64,000 nt of DNA, taken from Vreelandella zhuhanensis. Its GTDB lineage: Bacteria > Pseudomonadota > Gammaproteobacteria > Pseudomonadales > Halomonadaceae. The stretch covers positions 186,001 to 250,000 of the forward strand of contig NZ_WTKP01000004.1 in assembly GCF_009793355.1 (NCBI RefSeq), read 5' to 3'. Position 1 is the stretch's first letter, and every line of letters begins with the position of its first letter. Position numbers and translations under genes: made by a program. The notes below the pieces were generated by a model. The model made no database searches. It was not told where the DNA came from and saw nothing but the letters and a program-made list of their open reading frames with translations. This document shows, piece by piece, positions 7,226 to 14,778 of the stretch.

Positions 7226-7302
7226 TGGTGCGCCCGGCAGGATTCGAACCTGCGACCCTCGGCTTCGGAGGCCGATACTCTATCCAACTGAGCTACGGGC
7301 GC
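7226..7302 (-). tRNA. tRNA-Arg (anticodon CCG)
   Basis: On the minus strand the 77-nt gene starts GCGCCCGTAGCTCAGTTGGA. It shows the acceptor stem GCGCCCG/CGGGCGC, a D-arm AGCTCAG...GAGTA and the anticodon stem-loop TCGGC-CTCCGAA-GCCGA. The anticodon is CCG, reading CGG (arginine). The T-arm GCAGGTTCGAATCCTGC and an encoded CCA complete it. The 3' end faces the accessory island, the usual orientation for tRNA-targeted integration. It is followed by its own terminator. Confidence 0.97.
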
Positions 7303-7457
7303 ATTGCGTTTTTCAACGCGTGCGTATCGTAACCGTACGCGGGCAATGTGTCCAGCCGCGAGACGAGTCCGGCGCGGGAAAGCCGATTGACCGTTCTCGC
7401 TCCCTTGGTGCATTCTTTCAAGGCGTTATCGCCTTATTCCTCAAGGAAAAAATCATA

Positions 7458-8453
7458 ATGAAAAAATTCGCTTTGAATACGCTGGCGCTCGGGGTCTCCC
7501 TCGCGCTGGCCGGTACGGCTTCCGCTTCCGAATTCACCGATATGGACCCGGTCACGCTGCGCCTGGCGCATGTGGTCAACGAGCAGGATGGCTTTCATAT
7601 TGCCGCCACCAAGTTCGAGGAACTGGTTGAAGAGCGCACCGACGGCAAGGTGGATATCGAGATCTACCCCAACGCTTCGCTGGGTGACGAGCGCACCCTG
7701 CTGGAGGGCATGCAGATCGGCACCGTGGATATGGGCGTGATCACCAACGGCCCGGTGGCCAATTTCGTCGAAGAGATGGCGGTGTTCGAGCTGCCGTTCC
7801 TGTTTCCCTCGCCGGAAGCCGCTTACAGCGTGCTGGATGGCGAGATCGGTCAGGAACTGCTCGACAAGCTTTCCGAGGTCAACCTGAAAGGCCTGGCCTA
7901 TGCCGAGCGCGGCTTTCGCAACCTGACCAACAGCGAGCGCCCGGTCAACTCCCCGGAAGACCTGGACGGCCTGCGCATTCGCGTCATGGAAAACCCGGTG
8001 TATGTGGATACCTTCCGCGAGCTGGGCGCCAATGCCATCCCCATGGCGTGGACGGAAGCCTTGACCGCCATGCAGCAAGGCACCATCGACGGCCAGGAAA
8101 ACCCGGTCAATGTGATCCATTCGTTCAAGCTCTACGAAACCCAGGACTACATGACCCTCTCGCGGCATACCTATGCCCCGGCGATCTTCGTGATGGGCAT
8201 GCCTGTCTGGAATCAGTTGCCGGAAGCGGCTCAGGATGTGCTGGCTCAGGCCGCCCAGGAAGCCGCCGAGCATGAGCGTCAGGTAAACGCCGAGATGGAG
8301 TCCGAGCAACTGGCCGATCTGCGCGAAGCTGGCATGCAGATCAACGAAACGCCGGATATCCAGGCCTTCCAGGCAGCGGTGACCCCGGTATACGAAAAAT
8401 ACGGTGAGCAGTTCGGCGACTACCTGACACGCATCCGCGAGGCGCTGGAGTAA
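7458..8453 (+). CDS. dctP: TRAP transporter substrate-binding protein, DctP family
   Basis: The extracytoplasmic solute receptor of a tripartite ATP-independent periplasmic transporter. ATG 7458 is chosen because AAGGAAAA lies upstream and it begins a clean signal peptide (MKKFALNTLALGVSLALAGTA, predicted cleavage after ASA); longer in-frame starts would extend into the tRNA leader. The mature part shows DctP hallmarks: RLAHVVNEQDGFH near the N-terminus, ALTAMQQGTIDGQENP around residues 200-215, and the carboxylate-binding Arg region GLRIRVMENP. Length is 331. It is followed without a gap by the small and large permease genes. The ligand is probably a C4-dicarboxylate or related organic acid, but specificity cannot be read reliably. 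Confidence 0.93.
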   Translation: MKKFALNTLALGVSLALAGTASASEFTDMDPVTLRLAHVVNEQDGFHIAATKFEELVEERTDGKVDIEIYPNASLGDERTLLEGMQIGTVDMGVITNGPVANFVEEMAVFELPFLFPSPEAAYSVLDGEIGQELLDKLSEVNLKGLAYAERGFRNLTNSERPVNSPEDLDGLRIRVMENPVYVDTFRELGANAIPMAWTEALTAMQQGTIDGQENPVNVIHSFKLYETQDYMTLSRHTYAPAIFVMGMPVWNQLPEAAQDVLAQAAQEAAEHERQVNAEMESEQLADLREAGMQINETPDIQAFQAAVTPVYEKYGEQFGDYLTRIREALE

Positions 8454-8972
8454 GTGACCAAGCTTGCGCGACCGTTGTTAGGCTTTCTGCAGCGTATCGA
8501 GCGGGGCGTTGACGCCGTCATCGAGCCTACGGTTTTTTTGGGCATGGCGGCGTTGATCGGGGTGATCACCCTGCAGATCATTTCCCGGGTGTTGTTCTCC
8601 GCCGTGGGTTGGACGGAGGAAGTCGCCCGCTTTCTGCTGGTGTGGATTACCTTTCTGGGTGCCACGCTGGCCTTTCAGCGCGGCCGGCATATCGCCGTGA
8701 CCTTCGCCGTGGACGCCCTGCCCGGGCGCCTGCGCCAAGTCGCCCGAATTGCCGCCACTCTGATAGTGCTGGCCTTCATGGTGGCGCTGGTGGTGATCGG
8801 CTATCGCTATATGCAGGTGCAGAGCTTTCAGAAGTCGGCGTCGATGCGACTCTCCATGACCTACGTTTACGCCGTGATTCCACTCAGCGCAGCCCTGATG
8901 GGCTGGTACGCCCTGGTCGATCTCTTGGAGCTACTTGTGGATGGCAAGCGCCTTGAGGAGCCGAAGTTATGA
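8454..8972 (+). CDS. dctQ: TRAP transporter small permease, DctQ family
   Basis: A four-helix membrane subunit of 172 residues that links the receptor to the large permease. It starts with GTG immediately after the dctP stop codon (TAAGTG), with GGAG inside the end of dctP as the likely SD, so translation is coupled. Family features include the conserved RVLFSAVGWTEEVARFLLVWITFLGA segment in the middle helices (about 45-70) and RGRHIAV. It overlaps dctM by four bases. Confidence 0.93.
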   Translation: MTKLARPLLGFLQRIERGVDAVIEPTVFLGMAALIGVITLQIISRVLFSAVGWTEEVARFLLVWITFLGATLAFQRGRHIAVTFAVDALPGRLRQVARIAATLIVLAFMVALVVIGYRYMQVQSFQKSASMRLSMTYVYAVIPLSAALMGWYALVDLLELLVDGKRLEEPKL

Positions 8973-10231
8973 CGCTGCTACTGTTCGGGCTGTTTTTCGG
9001 CTTCATGCTGTTGGGCGTACCCATTGCCCTGGCGATAGGCGCCAGCTCCCTGGTCGCCCTGAGCCAGGCCGGGGTGCCCTTGATGGTGGTCACCCAGCAG
9101 ATGTTCCAAGGCATCAATTCGTTTGCCCTGGTGGCGATTCCCATGTTCATTCTGGCCGGCGACTTGATGGCCCAGGGCAAGGTCAGCGAGCGGCTGGTCA
9201 ACTTCGCCGACTCCCTGTTCGGCTTTCTGCGCGGCGGCTTGTCGGTGGTGTCGGTGATGGCAGGGATGTTCTTTGCCGCAATTTCCGGCTCCGGAGCGGC
9301 AACCACCGCGGCGGTGGGCTCAAGCCTGGTGCCGGAGCTGCGCAAGAAAGGCTACGACCCGGCCTCCGCCGCCAGTTTGATTGCCGCCAGCGGCACCATC
9401 GGGGTGGTAATTCCGCCTTCGGTGCCCATGATCATCTATGCGGTGATCGCCCAGCAATCGGTATCCAAGCTCTTCTTGAGCGGTTTTCTGCCGGGGCTGG
9501 CCATGGGGCTAGGGCTGATGGCGATTGCGATTACCCAGGCGTACCGGCGTCAATACCCCAAAGGCACGCCGCTTTCTCTGGCGACTATCTGGCGCACGCT
9601 GAAAAGTGCCAGCTGGGGGTTGATGACCCCGGTGATCATTCTGGGCGGGATATTTTCGGGCATCTTCACCCCCAGCGAGGCGGCGGTGGTGGCGGTCAAC
9701 TACGCCCTGCTGGTATCGCTGTTCGTTTATCGCGACCTCAAGCTGGGCGATGTGTATCGCATCCTGATTCGCTCGGCGATGACCACCTCGGTGATCATGC
9801 TGGTGATCGCCACCTCGGCGGTGCTGAGCTGGACGCTTTCCAGCTGGCAGGTGCCCGGCGCCATCGCGCAAGCGGTACTGTTTATGTCCACCAATCCTTA
9901 CGTGATAATGCTGCTAGTGGTGGGGATAATCCTGCTGACCGGGGTGTTCATCGAAACCGCCAGCGCCTTGATCATTCTGACGCCGGTGTTGCTGCCGCTG
10001 GTGCTCCAGCTGGGCATCGACCCGATTCACTTCGGTTTGATCATTGTGGTGGGGCTGGCGATCGGCATGATCACCCCGCCGGTGGCGATCAACCTGTATG
10101 TGGCTTCATCGGTCACCCAGCTGCCCCTGGAGCGCATTACAAGGGCGATCATTCCCTACTTGCTGGGGTTGATCAGCGTGTTGTTATTGGTGGTGTATGT
10201 GCCGATTCTCGCCGGCTGGTCAGGGGCTTGA
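8969..10231 (+). CDS. dctM: TRAP transporter large permease, DctM family
   Basis: The ion-coupled transport subunit, 420 residues, with about 11-12 hydrophobic segments. Typical DctM blocks are visible: FVLVAIPMFILAGDLM-like at the start (FALVAIPMFILAGDLMAQGK), AISGSGAATTAAVGSSLVPE, IAASGTIGVVIPPSVPMIIY, GIFTPSEAAVVAVNYAL and IGMITPPVAINLYV near the C-terminus. The ATG overlaps the dctQ stop (ATGA), giving a three-gene operon with dctP. It is followed by stem-loop terminators and then the IS element. Confidence 0.95.
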   Translation: MTLLLFGLFFGFMLLGVPIALAIGASSLVALSQAGVPLMVVTQQMFQGINSFALVAIPMFILAGDLMAQGKVSERLVNFADSLFGFLRGGLSVVSVMAGMFFAAISGSGAATTAAVGSSLVPELRKKGYDPASAASLIAASGTIGVVIPPSVPMIIYAVIAQQSVSKLFLSGFLPGLAMGLGLMAIAITQAYRRQYPKGTPLSLATIWRTLKSASWGLMTPVIILGGIFSGIFTPSEAAVVAVNYALLVSLFVYRDLKLGDVYRILIRSAMTTSVIMLVIATSAVLSWTLSSWQVPGAIAQAVLFMSTNPYVIMLLVVGIILLTGVFIETASALIILTPVLLPLVLQLGIDPIHFGLIIVVGLAIGMITPPVAINLYVASSVTQLPLERITRAIIPYLLGLISVLLLVVYVPILAGWSGA

Positions 10232-10422
10232 ACAGCGGCCCGAGAGAGCCAAGGAGGCAATTCAAAACAAAGAAGATTTAGCATTCTATAACTTAGGTTA
10301 ACGAGTCCTACCGAGCATGCAGTGCACAGTGAAGGTGTGGCGGCCATGGAAGGCCCTCGAGGCCTGTGAAGGGAAGCGCGCGACACACAGGGAAAAGGAA
10401 AAAGGCCTGCCACGCCTTTTAC

Positions 10423-10465
10423 AATTGCTCTGACCTTCTCCTGCCCGGTCAGGGCAATTTTTTAT
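10423..10465 (+). terminator. Rho-independent terminator of the TRAP operon
   Basis: The stem AATTGCTCTGACC/GGTCAGGGCAATT with an 11-nt loop is followed by TTTTTATTT. A smaller hairpin (AAAAAGGC...GCCTTTT) lies just before it, around 10399-10420. Confidence 0.75.
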
Positions 10466-10580
10466 TTAAAAGCGCGTAATACCTCTTCCTGAGTCGCGTA
10501 GCGCGAAGGAAGGGGATATAAGCGCGCCGCCCGAGAGGACGCCTTGCATCCTTACGCAAATGATACTAAAACTGTAAGAC

Positions 10581-11693
10581 ATGAAAACCGAACGCGCCTA
10601 CAAGTACCGTTTCTACCCCACGCCCGAGCAGGAAATCCTGCTGGCACGGACGTTTGGGTGCGTGCGGGTTGTCTGGAACGCGGTGCTGCGCTATCGCACC
10701 GATGCGTTCTATCAGCGTCAGGAAAAGATCGGCTACAACGACGCCAGCGCTTTCCTGACCCAGTTGAAAAAACAGCCTGACACCGCGTTCCTGGCCGAGG
10801 TCAGTTCGGTGCCCTTGCAGCAAGGCCTGCGCCATCAACAATCGGCTTTCAAGAACTTCTTTGCCAAGCGCGCTCGATACCCGCGTTTCAAGTCAAAGAA
10901 GCAGCGGCAGTCCGCCACCTTTGCCAGTTCGGCGTTTTCGTACCGCAATGGCGCAATCACGCTGGCCAAGTGCAAGGAACCGCTTAACATCCGCTGGAGC
11001 CGCGAGCTTCCGTCAGCGCCCAGCACCGTTACCGTGTCCCAAGACCGCGCCGGTCGCTACTTCATCAGCTGCCTGTGCAAAGTGGACGCCGAATCCCTGC
11101 CCATCACGCCCAAGATGGTGGGTATCGATCTCGGGCTGAAAGACTTGTTTGTGGCCAGCGATGGAAAGCGCGTCAATAACCCCCGCCATACGGCGCGTCA
11201 TGCGCGCAAACTGGCGCTGGCACAGCGCAAGCTTTCGCGTAAGCAAAAAGGCTCGAACAATCGGGCGAAAGCCAAGCAGAAAGTGGCCAAGCGCCACGCG
11301 AAAATTGCCGATGCCCGGCTTGACCACCTACACAAACTCACCCGGCAGATCGTCAACGAGAACCAAGTGATCTGTGCTGAAAGCCTCGCGGTGAAGAACA
11401 TGGTCAAGAACCGGTCTCTGGCGAAAGCCATCAGCGATGTGGGCTGGGGCGAGCTGGTGCGCCAGCTTGAGTACAAGGCCGATTGGGCGGGACGCCAGTT
11501 CGTCCAGATCGACCGCTGGTACCCCAGCAGCAAGCGCTGCCATGGCTGCGGCTTTGTACTGGAATCCTTGCCGCTCGATGTTCGCATCTGGGACTGCCCG
11601 GACTGCGGCACCCAAGGCATCGACCGCGACGTAAATGCCGCCCGCAACATCCTACAAGCCGGCACCGCGCTGTTAGCCGGTGCCGAGAGTTGA
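10581..11693 (+). CDS. tnpB: TnpB, RNA-guided endonuclease of IS200/IS605 family
   Basis: A 370-residue TnpB. The N-terminal helix-turn-helix/WED-like region begins MKTERAYKYRFYPTPEQEIL. The RuvC-like catalytic acids are all present: D in GIDLGLKDLF (about 187), E in ICAESLAVKNM (about 272) and D in DRDVNAARNI (about 351). A zinc ribbon (CHGCG...CPDCG, about 318-339) lies between the second and third. These are the features of an active DNA nuclease guided by an RNA made from the element's right end. Length is normal (350-400) and there is no frameshift. It cleaves the donor site after transposon excision in characterised members. Confidence 0.93.
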   Translation: MKTERAYKYRFYPTPEQEILLARTFGCVRVVWNAVLRYRTDAFYQRQEKIGYNDASAFLTQLKKQPDTAFLAEVSSVPLQQGLRHQQSAFKNFFAKRARYPRFKSKKQRQSATFASSAFSYRNGAITLAKCKEPLNIRWSRELPSAPSTVTVSQDRAGRYFISCLCKVDAESLPITPKMVGIDLGLKDLFVASDGKRVNNPRHTARHARKLALAQRKLSRKQKGSNNRAKAKQKVAKRHAKIADARLDHLHKLTRQIVNENQVICAESLAVKNMVKNRSLAKAISDVGWGELVRQLEYKADWAGRQFVQIDRWYPSSKRCHGCGFVLESLPLDVRIWDCPDCGTQGIDRDVNAARNILQAGTALLAGAES

Positions 11694-11857
11694 AGCAATA
11701 CCGAGGGGCACTCGGGAATATACGCCTGTGGAGTTTGTGTAAGACCGGCAATGCCAAGGCATTGAGGCGACGGACAGCGAAGCAGGAACCTGGGAGGTAA
11801 CGACCAGGGAATCCCCTTCCACAAGCGCGCTAGCGCTGAAGGTGGGGGAGGATGTCA
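11650..11857 (+). ncRNA. Predicted omega RNA of TnpB (reRNA)
   Basis: In characterised TnpB systems the guide RNA overlaps the 3' end of tnpB and runs to the right end of the element, with the adjacent genomic sequence as guide. Here the 3' end of tnpB, a structured non-coding tail (11694-11805) and the right-end hairpin fit that plan. The guide would begin at about 11858 (TCAGCGCTTAGCCAGCGC). The RNA 5' end is a guess. Confidence 0.5.
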
Positions 11858-11858
11858 A

Positions 11859-14507
11859 TCAGCGCTTAGCCAGCGCAGCGACTTCGTCATGTACAAGCTC
11901 GGCAATTGCCTGTTCGTCACCCTTGAAGCGCTCAGGATCAATGGGGTCGCCAATCACCACCCTGACCCGTTCGCGCTTCGGCATTCGCCGCCCCGGCGGC
12001 AGTGCCTCCCAAGTGCCTTCGATCCATATGGGTATCACCGGCACAGGTTTGGCGCGCAATACCAGCCCCAAGCCCGGCTTGAAAGGTTGCAAGTTGCCAT
12101 CGAGCGAACGCCTACCTTCAGGAAACCAGACCAGGCTATGGCCGCGTTCAAGGCAGGTTACCGCAAGCGCCAGGCTGCTGCGTGGCGCAGCGCCGGGGTC
12201 GATAGGCAATACCCGCGCACAGCGGCTTAACCAATGCGTCACCGGCCCGGAAAACAGCATGCCGGTCCAGCCCGCCCAGTAGAGCGATTCCAGCTGATCG
12301 CGGTCGAGGATACGCGCCAGCACCAGGGGGTCGAGCAAGCTTAAATGGCGCGGTGCGATCAGATACTTGCCCTTGGCGGGCAGCCTGCCGCGTACCTCCA
12401 GGTCCATGAACAGATAACTGATCGCTCGCGCCAGTCCCAATAGCACCACGCCGGTCGCTCGTTGCAAGGCGCTGCGTGGCGCCAGCGTGGCTTTCCGGTC
12501 GGCATCGAGCATTTCTTCCGGTTGACCGAGCGAGGTCAACAGATCCTCCCCGGCTTCATCCGCGCCGGACGCCCCCGCAGCCTCGTTGAGCAGGTCGCGC
12601 ACATTCTGTACGCGGGAAATCGCGGCATCATCCAGTTCGATGCCGGCATGCTCGCGCAGCGCCAGGGTCAAGTCGACCCAGCTGAGCGAATCAATCCCCA
12701 AGTCCCCTGCCAGGCTGCTGTCCGGGGTAAGGCGAATGTCATTGAACCGCCTGGCCAGATAGTGCCAGGTCTTCTCCGCCGCTGGGTCGGAGAGTAGCTG
12801 CTGATCTTCCGGGGCCATGGCTTCCGGGGTGATCGGTTCGGGCGCTGCCTGGGACGTCTCGTCAACCTCACCCAGGCTCTCGAACAGCTCCTTCAATTTA
12901 TGGCGGCGCAGCTTGCCCAGGCGGGTGCGGGGCAGGGGGTCGAGCGTGATTCTTATCTCCCCCGGCCGGTGGTGGCTGGGAAGCTCGCGGGCCGCTTCGC
13001 TCACGGCGTTCTCGACGGCCCGGCGCAGCTCTTCCCCGCTGGCTTCATGCAGCAGGTCGGGCTCCGGCACCACCACCGTCGCCAGGCGATCCTGATGCTC
13101 GAGCACACCTGCTTCGCGGAGCTTCCCGGAGACGGTCAAGGCCTTCTCGACGCGTTCGGGGTCGACGTTTTCGCCGCCGGAAAGCACGATCATCGCTGAC
13201 TTGCGACCCTCTATGTACAAATAGCCGTCCTCATCCAGCCTGCCGACATCACCGGTATGAAACCAGCCCTGGTCGTCGAGGTCTTCCCGGGTCTTTTCCG
13301 GCAGATTCCAGTAGCCACTGAAGACGTTGGGGCCACGCGCCAGTATCTCGCCCTTTTCGGAAATGCTCAGCTCGACCCCGGGCAAGGCGATGCCGGCGCT
13401 TTGAAGGCGAACTCTTTCCGGCGGGTTCATGGTCAGAATCGGCGAGGTTTCGCTGAGCCCGTAGCCGGTGGCCACTTCCCAGCCCAGCCCTTGCAGCTTG
13501 GCGCCCAGTTCAGGGTCTAGCGCCGCGCCCCCCGCCACCATCAGGCGTAGCCGGGGAGCAATGCGTTGATGAAGCTTGCCGAATAGACGTTTTCCCAGCC
13601 GCCAACCAAAGCGCTGGCGTGCGGTAATCGAAAGCTGGAGCATTCCTGAAAACAGCTCAGCCGCCAGCTTGCCGCGCCCGGCCACGCGCTCGTGCAGTGC
13701 ATTCCAGATCGCTTCATAAAGGCGGGGCACGGCTTCTATCAGGGTGGCGTCACCCTCGCGCAGCGCCCGGATGATCTGCGGCCCCACCAACGAGAAGGGA
13801 ATGATGATCGGTGCGCCAAGGGTCAAGGGAATCAGGATCCCCACGGTAAAGGGATAGACGTGGTGAAACGGCAAGGGCACCAGGACGCGGTCGCTGCTGT
13901 CCGCCAGATTTTGGGTGCGCAACGCTTCCACGTTGCTAGCGATGTTGTAATGGGTCAGCGGCACACCCTTGGGAGGGCCGGTGGTGCCGGAGGTATAAAA
14001 CAGCGCCGCGATATCCTCCACCTGCGCGCGTATCGGTATCGGTTCGGCTTCCAGTAACTTTCCCCAAGGCTCTGCGGGTTCGGGCTCGCCCTGGGCGTTA
14101 TCGGATGATTCGGCATCCAGCAGAAACAGCGTCACCTGGTCTTCGATATCCGCCAGACGTGAACGTAGTGCACAGGTGGTGATCGCGAAACGTGGCTCGC
14201 AATCGTTCAGTGCATGCTGCATGTCTTCACCGGGCATCTGGGTATCCAACGGCACCACCACGCCCCCGGCATGCAGGATGCCCAGCGCCGAGATGATCCA
14301 ATCGACGCTGTTGGGGGCCAGGATAATCACCCGGTCGCCACGTTCCAGCCCTTGCTGCTCCAAGCCGCCGGCGAGACGCGCATAACGTTCGAACACCTCC
14401 TGGCGGCTGGTGGTAGTGAGCGTTTCTCGCCCCAGTTCGACGACGGCCGGGTGCCGTTCGTCCACCTTCGCAGAGGTCAACATCTGATTGAGCGTGGTGA
14501 CATCCAT
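11859..14507 (-). CDS. Fused AMP-dependent acyl ligase / acyl carrier protein / 1-acyl-glycerol-phosphate-type acyltransferase
   Basis: An 882-residue protein with three domains. Residues 1-545 are an acyl-adenylating ligase (LFYTSGTTGPPKGVPLTH at 169-185, GYGLSETSP at 348-356, TGD at 418-420). Residues 575-645 are an acyl carrier protein with the phosphopantetheine serine in L-G-I-D-S-L (S607). Residues 680-882 are a PlsC-type acyltransferase with the H-x4-D motif (H721, D726) and FPEGRRS (795-801). The likely route is fatty acid activation, loading onto the built-in carrier, and transfer to a (lyso)phospholipid or other acceptor, similar in logic to Aas but with its own ACP. It stands alone on the minus strand; the only neighbour at its 3' end is the IS element. 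ATG 14507 is the start; the acceptor is unknown. Confidence 0.85.
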   Translation of the reverse strand: MDVTTLNQMLTSAKVDERHPAVVELGRETLTTTSRQEVFERYARLAGGLEQQGLERGDRVIILAPNSVDWIISALGILHAGGVVVPLDTQMPGEDMQHALNDCEPRFAITTCALRSRLADIEDQVTLFLLDAESSDNAQGEPEPAEPWGKLLEAEPIPIRAQVEDIAALFYTSGTTGPPKGVPLTHYNIASNVEALRTQNLADSSDRVLVPLPFHHVYPFTVGILIPLTLGAPIIIPFSLVGPQIIRALREGDATLIEAVPRLYEAIWNALHERVAGRGKLAAELFSGMLQLSITARQRFGWRLGKRLFGKLHQRIAPRLRLMVAGGAALDPELGAKLQGLGWEVATGYGLSETSPILTMNPPERVRLQSAGIALPGVELSISEKGEILARGPNVFSGYWNLPEKTREDLDDQGWFHTGDVGRLDEDGYLYIEGRKSAMIVLSGGENVDPERVEKALTVSGKLREAGVLEHQDRLATVVVPEPDLLHEASGEELRRAVENAVSEAARELPSHHRPGEIRITLDPLPRTRLGKLRRHKLKELFESLGEVDETSQAAPEPITPEAMAPEDQQLLSDPAAEKTWHYLARRFNDIRLTPDSSLAGDLGIDSLSWVDLTLALREHAGIELDDAAISRVQNVRDLLNEAAGASGADEAGEDLLTSLGQPEEMLDADRKATLAPRSALQRATGVVLLGLARAISYLFMDLEVRGRLPAKGKYLIAPRHLSLLDPLVLARILDRDQLESLYWAGWTGMLFSGPVTHWLSRCARVLPIDPGAAPRSSLALAVTCLERGHSLVWFPEGRRSLDGNLQPFKPGLGLVLRAKPVPVIPIWIEGTWEALPPGRRMPKRERVRVVIGDPIDPERFKGDEQAIAELVHDEVAALAKR

Positions 14508-14666
14508 TGACTAGGCGACTCCTCACTTTTGGAATAACTACTTAGCCTTAACCCTAGTCAAGCTTGGTCGCCATCGCCATGCGCCGCCGATGAGGTGGCT
14601 CAACGCTGGGCTCGGCGTGCCTTGTAGCGCTGAGGTTTCATTCGTGTTGACATCCTTCACAAATAT

Positions 14667-14680
14667 TAGACCTTTGTCTA
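14667..14680. promoter_or_regulatory. Inverted repeat upstream of BCCT gene
   Basis: TAGAC-CTTT-GTCTA lies about 100 bp before the transporter start, just downstream of a TTGACA hexamer (14647-14652). It could be an operator, but no protein is assigned. No good -10 at the ideal spacing was seen. The rest of 14508-14778 holds nothing else. Confidence 0.3.
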
Positions 14681-14778
14681 TGCCTAGGTTACAATTCTAA
14701 AAATCTCGTTCTATTTCCAGCGCCATTCATTGAGTGGCGTTTTTTTATGCTCTTTTTTCCTACTGGATACGTCGTTCA

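Larger units (their letters stand above)
10470..11857 (+). mobile_element. IS200/IS605-type element with tnpB only (IS1341-like)
   Basis: The element carries a single tnpB gene and no Y1 transposase tnpA. Both ends have subterminal imperfect hairpins rather than inverted repeats. On the left, CTTCCT-gag-TCGCG-tag-CGCGA-AGGAAG lies at 10485-10512. On the right, CCCCTTC...AGCGC-gcta-GCGCT-GAA-ggt-GGGG lies at about 11812-11845, followed by GAGGATGTCAA, the classic right-end sequence of this group. The right boundary abuts the stop codon of the convergent acyl-ligase gene (11859), so insertion was in the gap between two convergent genes. The exact left boundary is uncertain by about 20 bp. Mobilisation would require TnpA in trans. 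Confidence 0.8.
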
